A DNA stretch of 44,302 nucleotides from Phycisphaerae bacterium (lineage in GTDB: Bacteria; Planctomycetota; Phycisphaerae; Sedimentisphaerales; Anaerohalosphaeraceae). Location of the stretch: the NCBI GenBank assembly GCA_014859965.1, contig JACZKQ010000189.1, positions 1-44,302 on the forward strand. Reading direction: 5' to 3'. The position numbers and the translations under genes were made by a program. Shown here piece by piece: positions 24,412 through 32,072 of the stretch. The notes beneath the pieces were generated by a model, which was not told where the DNA came from, made no database searches, and worked only from the letters and a program-made list of their open reading frames with translations. Each line of letters opens with the position of its first letter. Position 1 is the stretch's first letter.

Positions 24412-25983
24412 ATGACACGGAAGAGAACTGAACTTGCGCACGGCCCTTATGTGATGATCATTCGGGACGGATGGGGCTACAACCCGGACGCCAAAGAGAA
24501 AAGGAACGCCGTCACATCCGCCAATACGCCGGTTGACGATATGCTTATGAGCCAATACCCGCACACGCTGGTCCACACGAGCGGCGAGGATGTGGGTCTG
24601 CCGGAAGGGACGATGGGCAACAGCGAGGTCGGGCACCAGAATATCGGCGCGGGGCGGGTGGTTTACCAGGATTCTGTGCGGATCACCCAGGCGATTCGCG
24701 ACGGGTCGTTTTTCGAGAACGAAACGCTGGTGGCGGCGGTCGATCATGCCGCAGCCACGGGTGGCAAGCTGCACATTATGGGACTCTGTTCGGATATCGG
24801 GGTGCATTCGCTGTTGGGGCACCTCTATGCACTGGTCGAGTTGGCCAAACGCAAAGGGTTCGAGCGCGTCTTCGTGCATGCGTTTACCGACGGCCGTGAT
24901 TCGCCGCCGACGAGCGGGGCGGGCTACCTGGAGCAGATCGAAAACCGAATGACGGAGATCGGCACAGGCCAGATCGCCAGCATCATGGGACGCTTCTGGG
25001 CGATGGACCGTGACAATCGCTGGGAGCGGGTCCAGAAGGCATACGACTGCCTGACTATGGGCATTGGAAACCGGGCGCCTTCGGCGGCAGACGCCATGAA
25101 GGCGAGTTATGCAAAAGACGAGACCGACGAGTTCGTCAAACCGGTGGCGATCACCGGGCCCGACGGCAAGCCTAAAGCGCTCGTGCAGGACGGTGACAGC
25201 GTGATCTGTTTCAACTACCGGGGCGATCGGCCGCGCGAGATTACGCGCGCCTTCGTTGAAGGGGACGATTTCAAGGGGTTTCAGCGACAGGCCCATCCGA
25301 AGGTGTACTATGTGTGCCTGACCGAATACGATGCGACAATTCCGGCGGAAGTGGCGTTTCGGGCGCAGAAAGAGATGCCGAACATCGCCGGCGAGTATTT
25401 CAGCAAACTGGGACTGAAGCAGTTTCGGTGCGCTGAGACGGAGAAATACGCGCACGTGACGTTCTTTTTTAACTGTGGACGTGAGAAGCCGTTCGAGGGG
25501 GAGGAACGGCAGATCGTGCCGTCGCCAAAGGTCCACACGTACGATGAGAAGCCCGAGATGAGCGCCTACGAAGTCTGCGACGTGATCCTGGAGAAACTCG
25601 ACAGCCGGCGTTTCGACGTGGTCGTGTGCAATTTCGCCAATCCGGACATGGTGGGCCATACCGGGGTTTTCGAGGCGGCAATCAAGGCGGCCGAGGCGGT
25701 GGATGAATGCGTCGGCAAGATCCTGAATAAGGTGAAGGAACTGGGCGGCGGGGCGATTGTTTTTGCCGATCACGGCAATTTCGAGCGCATGTGGGACGCC
25801 GAGAACAACATGATCCACACGGCGCATACGGTGGGTGACGTGCCGTTGATTGTTTTCGACGAGCGTTTCAAAGGCCGGCAAATGGCCGAGAGCGGCCGGC
25901 TGGCGGATGCGGTTCCGACGCTTCTGGAAATGATGGGGCTCCAAAAGCCTGAAGAGATGACGGGCAGGAGCCTCTTGGTGTGA
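24412..25983 (+). CDS. gpmI: 2,3-bisphosphoglycerate-independent phosphoglycerate mutase
   Basis: 523 residues from ATG 24412, preceded by GAAAGG ~10 bases upstream; in-frame starts at 24388, 24394 and further up to 24220 exist, but the sequence before this point lacks family character and would exceed the usual ~510 residues. Metal and catalytic residues of the alkaline-phosphatase-fold enzyme are visible: D19 in IRDGWG, S71 in EGTMGNSEVGHQNIGAG, HAFTDGRDSPP, NYRGDRPREITRAF, then NFANPDMVGHTG, FADHGNFE and MIHTAHT. It interconverts 3- and 2-phosphoglycerate in glycolysis and gluconeogenesis using two Mn2+ ions. It appears monocistronic, with 169 bp to mutL. Confidence 0.95.
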   Translation: MTRKRTELAHGPYVMIIRDGWGYNPDAKEKRNAVTSANTPVDDMLMSQYPHTLVHTSGEDVGLPEGTMGNSEVGHQNIGAGRVVYQDSVRITQAIRDGSFFENETLVAAVDHAAATGGKLHIMGLCSDIGVHSLLGHLYALVELAKRKGFERVFVHAFTDGRDSPPTSGAGYLEQIENRMTEIGTGQIASIMGRFWAMDRDNRWERVQKAYDCLTMGIGNRAPSAADAMKASYAKDETDEFVKPVAITGPDGKPKALVQDGDSVICFNYRGDRPREITRAFVEGDDFKGFQRQAHPKVYYVCLTEYDATIPAEVAFRAQKEMPNIAGEYFSKLGLKQFRCAETEKYAHVTFFFNCGREKPFEGEERQIVPSPKVHTYDEKPEMSAYEVCDVILEKLDSRRFDVVVCNFANPDMVGHTGVFEAAIKAAEAVDECVGKILNKVKELGGGAIVFADHGNFERMWDAENNMIHTAHTVGDVPLIVFDERFKGRQMAESGRLADAVPTLLEMMGLQKPEEMTGRSLLV

Positions 25984-26107
25984 TGAGTGCGTGTTTCGGC
26001 GTCTGAGCTGGGGCATCATGTGGCGTTCGCTGCTGTTCGGGCGGCAGATGCCTGAGTTTGTATACGAAAACACTTCAGCCGTGCGGCGCAGGGCTGTTTG
26101 AAGGCGT

Positions 26108-26136
26108 GCACGGGCCGGTTGCCTGTGCGGCCGTGC
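26108..26136 (+). other. stem-loop just before mutL
   Basis: GCACGGgCCG (26108-26117) pairs with CGGCCGTGC (26128-26136) with one bulged G. There is no T-run. The mutL ribosome site GGGAGAGG follows at 26142-26149. It could be a leader hairpin or a Rho-linked 3' end for gpmI. Confidence 0.35.
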
Positions 26137-26152
26137 CAACCGGGAGAGGCCG

Positions 26153-28009
26153 ATGTCCCGTATAAAAATCCTCGATGAAAATCTGATCAATATGATCGCC
26201 GCCGGAGAAGTGATCGAGCGGCCGGCCAGCGCGGTCAAGGAACTATTGGAGAACAGCATCGACGCCGGGGCATCGCGGATTGTGGTGCGCATCGAGGACG
26301 GGGGACGCAAGTGCATCTCGGTGACCGACGACGGCGCGGGCATGGACGCCGAGGACCTCGCGGTGGCGTTCCGGCCGCACGCGACGAGCAAAATCGCCAG
26401 CAGCGAAGACCTCCTGGGCATCACGACGATGGGGTTCCGCGGCGAGGCGCTGGCGAGCATAGCGTCGGTCAGCCAGGTGCGCGTCGTCAGCCGGATGCGC
26501 CAAACGCCTGCGGCGCACGTGATCGAGATCGATTGCGGGGTGACGAGCCCGGTGCGGCCCTGTTCGGGGGATTACGGCACGACGATCGAGGTGCGTCATC
26601 TTTTCTGCAAACTCCCGGCCCGGCGCAAGTTCCTGCGGACGGCCAACACCGAGATGGGGCACATCATCGAATGCTTCACGCGGATTGCGCTGGCCCATTG
26701 CGGGCTGGATATGGCGCTCATACACAACGACCGGCCGCTCTATCACGTGCTGGGCAATCAGAATCTGAAGGATCGCATCGCCGAGCTGCTCAGCCGTCCG
26801 GTCGCCGAGGATCTGATGGAGGCCGAGAGCGTGGAAAAGGGGATGCGCATCTTTGCGCTGCTGGGCAAGCCGGGCGGGGCGCGGGCGACCGCAAAGTTTC
26901 AGTATGTATTCCTGAACGGGCGATTCATCCGGGATAAATTTATTTCGCACGCCGTCAAGGAGGCCTACCGCGGCCTGATCGAACCGAACAAGTATCCGGT
27001 GATATTCCTGTTTCTGGAGCTTTCGCCGGAGGCTTATGATGTGAACGTACACCCGACGAAAATCGAGGTGCGTTTCGAGAACGCCAATCTTGTGCATTCG
27101 CAGGTGCTGGCGGTGCTGCGGGAGAAGCTGCTCAGCACCAATTTGGATGCGACGGTGCGGATACGCGACTCGGGTGTGAGTCTTACGACCGAGCCGGAGA
27201 GCAGTTTTGCCGAAGCGGCGCGACGCGAGCGGATTACGCAGGCGATGGCGGATTTCTTCAAGACGAATAAACCCGCGACCGGTGCGCAGCAGCGGTTTCA
27301 TTTCAGCGCGGACCGGCCGAGGCAAACAACAACAGATGAGCACCGCGGCCCTGGGCCGGTCGCCCAAACCGCAGGAGACCGCGGGCAGGAGGCCCACGCT
27401 GTCTCGAATGGTATGGCCTTCCCGACGGAGGACGGACCGGGCAAGGCATTCCTGCAGTTGCACAACAGTTACATCGTGACGCAGGTCGACGAGGGCTTTG
27501 TCATTGTCGATCAGCACGCGCTGCACGAGCGGATCATGTACGAAGAATTGTGTCGCAAGATATCGGAGGGGTCGCTTGCTTCGCAACGGCTCCTGATCCC
27601 CGAGAGTTTCGAGGTCAGCGACGCGGAGCTTGACGCCATTCAGAGCAACAGCGAACTCATTGGTAAGCTGGGGATCGAGCTGGAGCCGTTCGGCCCAAAG
27701 ACGATGGCGATCCAGGCGTTTCCGAGCATGCTGGAGGGCGTGGGGCCGCTGACCTTCGTGCGAGATCTTCTCGATATGCTGACCGACAAAGATGTGCACC
27801 TGGACGCCGAACGGCTGCTGCACGAAGTGCTGGATATGGCGGCCTGCAAGGCGGCGATCAAGGCCGGTCAGCCGCTCAGCACTGCGGAGATGCGGCAGTT
27901 GCTGGCGGACAAGGAGACGGTGGAGCGGGCGAGCCATTGCCCCCACGGGCGGCCGACAACGATTCGATTCACGCTGGCGGAGTTGGAGAAGCAGTTCAAG
28001 CGGACATGA
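26153..28009 (+). CDS. mutL: DNA mismatch repair protein MutL (endonuclease-type)
   Basis: 618 residues. The GHKL ATPase half has NMIAAGEVIERPASAVKELLEN, DDGAGM, RPHATSKI and GFRGEAL. A low-complexity linker (~365-430) leads to the dimerisation half. There the nicking-endonuclease metal motif DQHA-x2-E-x4-E is intact: D453QHA, E459, E464. The accessory motifs ACKAAIKAG and the final CPHGRP are also present, so this MutL should cut DNA itself, as in bacteria without MutH. It couples MutS mismatch recognition to strand removal; mutS is not in the window. Its stop overlaps the start of an importer gene (ATGA), so mismatch repair is co-transcribed with transport genes. Confidence 0.96.
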   Translation: MSRIKILDENLINMIAAGEVIERPASAVKELLENSIDAGASRIVVRIEDGGRKCISVTDDGAGMDAEDLAVAFRPHATSKIASSEDLLGITTMGFRGEALASIASVSQVRVVSRMRQTPAAHVIEIDCGVTSPVRPCSGDYGTTIEVRHLFCKLPARRKFLRTANTEMGHIIECFTRIALAHCGLDMALIHNDRPLYHVLGNQNLKDRIAELLSRPVAEDLMEAESVEKGMRIFALLGKPGGARATAKFQYVFLNGRFIRDKFISHAVKEAYRGLIEPNKYPVIFLFLELSPEAYDVNVHPTKIEVRFENANLVHSQVLAVLREKLLSTNLDATVRIRDSGVSLTTEPESSFAEAARRERITQAMADFFKTNKPATGAQQRFHFSADRPRQTTTDEHRGPGPVAQTAGDRGQEAHAVSNGMAFPTEDGPGKAFLQLHNSYIVTQVDEGFVIVDQHALHERIMYEELCRKISEGSLASQRLLIPESFEVSDAELDAIQSNSELIGKLGIELEPFGPKTMAIQAFPSMLEGVGPLTFVRDLLDMLTDKDVHLDAERLLHEVLDMAACKAAIKAGQPLSTAEMRQLLADKETVERASHCPHGRPTTIRFTLAELEKQFKRT

Positions 28010-28890
28010 GAGCGGTCGGTAATAAGTGGTTTTGGCTCATTGTCTTTGCGGCCGGGTGGACGGCGGCGGGATTCGCGCTGTTCGCGAAGGGTTCAAACGC
28101 AAACCCCGCCGCCGCCGCGGAATCGCCGCAGCGCATCGTGGCGGGGACGCCTTCGTTGACGGAGATTCTGTTTGCACTCGGGCTCGGCGATCAGGTCGTC
28201 GGCGTGACGGCGTACAGCAACTATCCCCCGGAGGCGCAGGATAAGCGGGTGATCGGCACGTTCTGGCAGCCGGACATCGAGGCGGTCGTTGCGGCCCGAC
28301 CCGATCTTGTGGTGACGGAGGGTTTCGATCAGCAAGCGCACCTGGCGCAGCGGCTGCAGCGCCTGGGGTACGGCACGGTCAGCGTGGACATCTGGTCGGT
28401 GGCCCAATTGTACGAGGCGATTAACGAGATCGGCAGAGTAACCGACAGACGCCGCGAGGCGGCGGCGCTGCTTGCACGCATACAGAACAACATCGCGCAG
28501 GTTTCGGCGCGCATGGCGGCGCAGGCGCGTCCGAAGGTGCTGTATGTGATCCAGACTTCCCCCTTGCGGGTGGCGGGCCGGCAGACGTTCATCAACGAGC
28601 TGATCGAACTGGCGGGCGGACAAAACGCCATCGGGCCTACGGTCAACAAGTACCCGCCGATCGGCTCCGAGCAGGTAATTGCGTCGTCGCCGGACGTCAT
28701 CATCGCCCCAGGCATGGCAGGCGTGTCGCGCGAGGCGCTGATAGAGTACTTTACCCGGTACGGCCGTATCCCTGCGGTGGCCAACGAACAGATTTATCTG
28801 ATCGACGACGACACGGTCTCGCGGCTGGGTCCGCGGATCGACCAGGCGGTCGAGATGATCGCGCGGTGCATACGGCCGGGAATCTTTTGA
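28006..28890 (+). CDS. BtuF/FhuD-type ABC importer substrate-binding protein
   Basis: About 294 residues from ATG 28006, which overlaps the mutL stop (ATGA). An N-terminal hydrophobic stretch (WFWLIVFAAGWTAAGFALFA) exports or anchors it in the periplasm. The rest is a class III binding protein with the typical opening RIVAGTPSLTEILFALGLGDQVVGVTAYSNYP, then WQPDIEAVVAARPDLVV and SSPDVIIAPGM. Such proteins bind vitamin B12, haem or ferric siderophores; the SNYPPEA segment is most like BtuF. With the next two genes it forms a complete importer. I see no cobalamin riboswitch upstream, so B12 as cargo is a preference rather than a proof. Confidence 0.85.
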   Translation: MRAVGNKWFWLIVFAAGWTAAGFALFAKGSNANPAAAAESPQRIVAGTPSLTEILFALGLGDQVVGVTAYSNYPPEAQDKRVIGTFWQPDIEAVVAARPDLVVTEGFDQQAHLAQRLQRLGYGTVSVDIWSVAQLYEAINEIGRVTDRRREAAALLARIQNNIAQVSARMAAQARPKVLYVIQTSPLRVAGRQTFINELIELAGGQNAIGPTVNKYPPIGSEQVIASSPDVIIAPGMAGVSREALIEYFTRYGRIPAVANEQIYLIDDDTVSRLGPRIDQAVEMIARCIRPGIF

Positions 28891-28898
28891 GAACTGAC

Positions 28899-29930
28899 AT
28901 GCATGGACCTTTAACAGCAAGACGGCTGGTGATACGGCTTGGGGCGGCCGTTGTGGTGCTTTGCGCCATGATGGTGGCCTGCTCGCTGGTGGGGACGGAA
29001 CCGGTTTCGGTTGCCCGGGCCCTGGGTTTTGGCGCCGAAGAGGGCGTTCATTACGATTACGAAATCCTGTTTCGGATTCGGCTGCCGCGGGTCGTGCTGG
29101 CGGCCATTGTGGGGGCGGCCCTGGCGTGCAGCGGGGCGGTCCTGCAAGCGCTGCTGCGCAATCCCCTGGCCGACCCATATATCCTCGGCATCTCGAGCGG
29201 GGCGGGTCTGGGGACGATTGTGGCGGTCATCAGCGGCGTGCAGTGGACCGTGCTGGGCCGGTCGCCGATTGCAGTGTTCGCCTTTGCCGGCGCCTTGGCG
29301 ACGGTGTGGCTGGTCTGGCTGATCGGCCGGCTCACGGGCCGGTCGCAGGTGACGCATCTGCTCCTGGCAGGGGTGGTGGTGAACGCGTTTTTCTCGGCCA
29401 TGATCATGTTTTTAACGTCTGTTGCGAACAGCTCGCAGGTCCACGCGACGCTTTTCTGGCTCATGGGCAATATCATGGAGGAGGACCCGCTGGTGCTCTG
29501 GGTGAGCGGCGGGCTCGTCATGTCGGGCATTGGGGCGCTGTTTTTGATGGGCCCCCAGCTTAACGCGGTGAGTTTCGGAGAAGGCGACGCCCGGGCCATG
29601 GGCGTCAACACGGTCGTAACCCAGACGGCCGGGTTTGCCATCGCGGCGCTGATTACCGCCGTGGCGGTGAGCCTCTCGGGACTGGTCGGTTTTGCGGGTC
29701 TGATAGTGCCGCACGCCGTGCGGCTGGCGTTTGGGCCGGACCACCGGCAACTGCTGCCCCTGAGTTCGGTGGTGGGGGCGACCTTCCTTGTGCTCGCCGA
29801 TACGCTGGCGCGGATGGTTGTAGCCCCGGCACAACTGCCGGTCGGGGTGGTGACGGCCCTGGTGGGAGGACCGTTCTTTCTGGTGCTGCTGGTTCGGTAT
29901 TCGCGGAGGGTGGATTGGCTGGCGCGATGA
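28899..29930 (+). CDS. FecCD/BtuC-type ABC importer permease
   Basis: About 343 residues from ATG 28899, 8 bp after the binding-protein gene; a GTG at 28866 would overlap that gene. Roughly ten membrane segments. FecCD signatures are LPRVVLAAIVGAALACSGAV, LQALLRNPLADPYILGISSGAGLG, HLLLAGVVVNAFFS, FGEGDARAMGV and VGFAGLIVPHAVRL, the last containing the coupling-helix region that meets the ATPase. It forms the homodimeric channel through the inner membrane. The stop overlaps the start of the ATPase gene. Confidence 0.93.
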   Translation: MHGPLTARRLVIRLGAAVVVLCAMMVACSLVGTEPVSVARALGFGAEEGVHYDYEILFRIRLPRVVLAAIVGAALACSGAVLQALLRNPLADPYILGISSGAGLGTIVAVISGVQWTVLGRSPIAVFAFAGALATVWLVWLIGRLTGRSQVTHLLLAGVVVNAFFSAMIMFLTSVANSSQVHATLFWLMGNIMEEDPLVLWVSGGLVMSGIGALFLMGPQLNAVSFGEGDARAMGVNTVVTQTAGFAIAALITAVAVSLSGLVGFAGLIVPHAVRLAFGPDHRQLLPLSSVVGATFLVLADTLARMVVAPAQLPVGVVTALVGGPFFLVLLVRYSRRVDWLAR

Positions 29931-30721
29931 GCATGATTGAAGTGCAGGATATGGGTTTCAGCTATACGGCACGGCCGCTGCTGTCGGGTCTTGGTTTTGA
30001 GGTGAAGGCCGGTTCATTCCTGGCCGTGGCGGGGCCCAACGGGGCGGGCAAGAGCACGCTGGTAAACCTGCTGTGCGGCGTGCTGAAGGCACAGGCGGGG
30101 ACGATCAAGATCGACGGCCGGCTGATCGAAGAGTTTTCGGCCGGTGAGATCGCCAGGACGATGAGCATTGTGAGGCAGGAATTTGTGCCGGTTTTCGGGT
30201 TTTCCGTGATGGAGGCCGTGCTCATGGCCCGCACGCCATACTATGGCAGATTCGGGTTCGAGCGGGCCGAGGACCGGCGGATCGCGGCGGATGCCCTGGC
30301 GGCGACAGACACGTCGGATTTGGCGTTGCGGCCCCTCTCGGACATCAGCGGGGGTGAGCGGCAGCGGGTCTTTATCGCCCGGGCATTGGCCCAGCAAACG
30401 CCGCTGCTGCTGCTGGATGAGCCCACAAGTTTCCTTGACCTCAAACACCAGGTGGACATTTATGACTTACTGAAAAAGATGCAGACAGAAGAGGGCAAGA
30501 CCATAGTGGCCATTACCCATGACATCAACCTTGCGAGCCAGTATTGCGACGAGGTATTGCTGTTGGCTGAGGATTTGGGGTATTTTCGGGGGCGTCCCGG
30601 CGACGTATTCACGCCCGAAACAGTCGAAAAAGTGTTCGGCGTTACGGGCTTCTCGGGGGCGGTCGGGGCCAGCGGCTTCTTCCTTCCCTTGGGGGTGTAT
30701 GCCCGCGACCGCCGACGATAA
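29927..30721 (+). CDS. ABC importer ATPase (BtuD/FecE/HmuV type)
   Basis: 264 residues from ATG 29927, in an ATGA overlap with the permease; an upstream TTG at 29915 is less likely. Walker A GPNGAGKST, Q-loop VRQEFVPVFGFSV, signature SGGERQR, Walker B LLLLDEPTSFLD and switch His in AITHDIN are all intact. It powers the preceding permease. It ends the four-gene overlapping run mutL, binding protein, permease, ATPase. The outer-membrane TonB receptor that such systems need in Gram-negative cells is not in the window. Confidence 0.94.
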   Translation: MSMIEVQDMGFSYTARPLLSGLGFEVKAGSFLAVAGPNGAGKSTLVNLLCGVLKAQAGTIKIDGRLIEEFSAGEIARTMSIVRQEFVPVFGFSVMEAVLMARTPYYGRFGFERAEDRRIAADALAATDTSDLALRPLSDISGGERQRVFIARALAQQTPLLLLDEPTSFLDLKHQVDIYDLLKKMQTEEGKTIVAITHDINLASQYCDEVLLLAEDLGYFRGRPGDVFTPETVEKVFGVTGFSGAVGASGFFLPLGVYARDRRR

Positions 30722-30728
30722 GCCTATG

Positions 30729-30749
30729 TTGCATAAGTATTTATTGCAA
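30729..30749 (+). other. AT-rich stem-loop after the ABC operon
   Basis: TTGCATAA and TTATtGCAA pair around GTAT with one bulged T, 8 bp after the ATPase stop. A run of eight T lies further on at about 30771-30778 behind a G-rich stretch, but no good stem precedes it. Possible 3' end of the operon. Confidence 0.3.
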
Positions 30750-30894
30750 AATAGGGGTGCCGCGGGGGCGTTTTTTTTGAGCGGCTCATATTTTGTTTCC
30801 AAATTTCTGCCGAAGAAGCTATATTACTGGGCCTCAAAGTGGGCGAGATCGTAGTATAGTTGGTCCAGTTAATTGGCATGAAAGGCAGAGATTC

Positions 30895-31641
30895 GTGGCT
30901 AAGAAGGTTAAAAAAATAGCTAAGAAGGCGCCGGCCAAAAAAGCGGGAGCGAGTACTAAAAAGGCCGCGCCAAAGGCCAAGGCGGCCGCCAAGAAGCCTG
31001 CGGTCAGGAAGACCTCACCAAAGAAGAAAGCCGCTCCGAAGGTGACCAGGCCCAAAAAGGCAAGCAAGCCGTTGGCCCCCGCGGCGCAAAATGACAAATT
31101 GACGCCGGAGGAAATCCAAAGCTATCGCCGCCTGTTGCTGGAAAAATGGGCGGAGTTGGTTGGCGATGTTAATTACATGGAAAATGAGGCGCTGCGGAAG
31201 TCGCGACTGGACGCCGCGGGCGATTTGTCCAGCATGCCGATCCATATGGCCGACCTCGGCACCGACAACTTCGAGCAGGAATTCTCTCTGGGACTGATGG
31301 ACAGCGAAAGAAAGATCCTCCTGGAAATCGTAGCGGCGCTGCGTCGGATGAACGATGGGACCTTTGGGATATGTGAGGGTACCGGCAAGCCGATTTCCAA
31401 AGCCCGGCTGAACGCCAATCCGTGGGCGAGGTACTGCATCGACTACGCACGAATGGTTGAAAAGGGCGTGGTCACCGAAGGAGAGAAGGTGTATAGAAAG
31501 GACGACACGTCATTCGATGATGAGTCCGACGAAATCGATGAGGATTTCGAAGACGAAGACATTTTCGACGATGCGGAAGAGGAAGATGTCGAGTTCGAAA
31601 CCGATGTAGACGAAGACGAGGATGAAGAAATAGAACTGTAG
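30895..31641 (+). CDS. DksA/TraR-like protein with histone-H1-like basic tail and acidic C-terminal tail
   Basis: 248 residues from GTG 30895 with AAAGG 9 bases upstream; the frame is open upstream, but that part has no basic-tail character. Residues 2-65 are a Lys/Ala/Pro-rich tail (KKxAKK, APKAKAAAKK) like histone H1 or bacterial Hc1 tails. Residues ~70-190 form a DksA/TraR domain: a helical hairpin (EIQSYRRLLLEKWAELVG ... LMDSERKILLEIVAALRRM) followed by GTFGICEGTGKPI and NPWARYCIDYAR. Of the four zinc cysteines only C160 and C181 remain; positions 163 and 184 are Thr and Tyr. Residues ~203-248 are almost pure Asp/Glu. DksA proteins bind the RNA polymerase secondary channel; this one may also bind DNA. 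A terminator follows. Confidence 0.8.
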   Translation: MAKKVKKIAKKAPAKKAGASTKKAAPKAKAAAKKPAVRKTSPKKKAAPKVTRPKKASKPLAPAAQNDKLTPEEIQSYRRLLLEKWAELVGDVNYMENEALRKSRLDAAGDLSSMPIHMADLGTDNFEQEFSLGLMDSERKILLEIVAALRRMNDGTFGICEGTGKPISKARLNANPWARYCIDYARMVEKGVVTEGEKVYRKDDTSFDDESDEIDEDFEDEDIFDDAEEEDVEFETDVDEDEDEEIEL

Positions 31642-31669
31642 TCCAAATTGAAAATACTCGGTGCAAGAG

Positions 31670-31701
31670 GCCCGTCGGATCGCAGCATTTGACGGGCTTT
31701 T
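31670..31701 (+). terminator. intrinsic terminator after the DksA-like gene
   Basis: GCCCGTC (31670-31676) and GACGGGC (31691-31697) form a 7-bp stem with a 14-base loop, followed by TTTT. Confidence 0.75.
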
Positions 31702-31762
31702 GCATTGAAGCGGCAAAAGACATGAAGGCGAACCGGTATTCCGGAATGACGAGTAGCAAGCG

Positions 31763-31954
31763 ATGATTTTCAGTTGTCCAAAGTGCGGCAGGCCGATAGG
31801 GCGGACGGATGAGGAGAACGCGACGCGACGGAACAGGTTCTTTCCGTTTTGCTCGGAAAGGTGTAAACTGATCGACTTGGGCGCGTGGCTCGATGCGGAA
31901 TACCGGATTGAACTGTCCGAAAAGGAAGAAGACGCGGAATCCGCCGATGAGTAA
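31763..31954 (+). CDS. yacG: YacG-family zinc protein (DNA gyrase inhibitor)
   Basis: 63 residues. C5-PKC8-GRP near the start and FCSERCKLIDLGAWL in the middle are the four-cysteine zinc site and signature of YacG. The E. coli protein (65 residues) binds GyrB and blocks DNA gyrase. The tail is acidic (EKEEDAESADE). It stands between two terminators, apparently on its own. Confidence 0.93.
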   Translation: MIFSCPKCGRPIGRTDEENATRRNRFFPFCSERCKLIDLGAWLDAEYRIELSEKEEDAESADE

Positions 31955-32004
31955 ACGAGCGCAGTCTGCGTGTACGGTGCGGCGCCTTTACGTGGAAATG
32001 GGGG

Positions 32005-32041
32005 ACGGTTGAGGCCGTATTTTGGCCTAAACCGCGTTTTT
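32005..32041 (+). terminator. intrinsic terminator after yacG
   Basis: CGGTT-g-AGGCC (32005-32015) pairs with GGCCT-a-AACCG (32023-32033), a 10-bp stem with one mismatch and a 7-base loop, followed by CG and six T. Confidence 0.75.
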
Positions 32042-32072
32042 CAGTATTGGCGGCAGCGAGTGCAGCCGACAG

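Noticed and set aside
25984-26152. Cobalamin riboswitch upstream of the mutL-importer operon
   Set aside because: The spacer is short and I cannot find the conserved B12-box or the required multi-stem arrangement; only one stem-loop is visible.
24352-26460. A 702-codon minus-strand frame opposite gpmI and mutL
   Set aside because: Arg/His-rich composition without any domain; it is a shadow of gpmI, whose motifs are clear.
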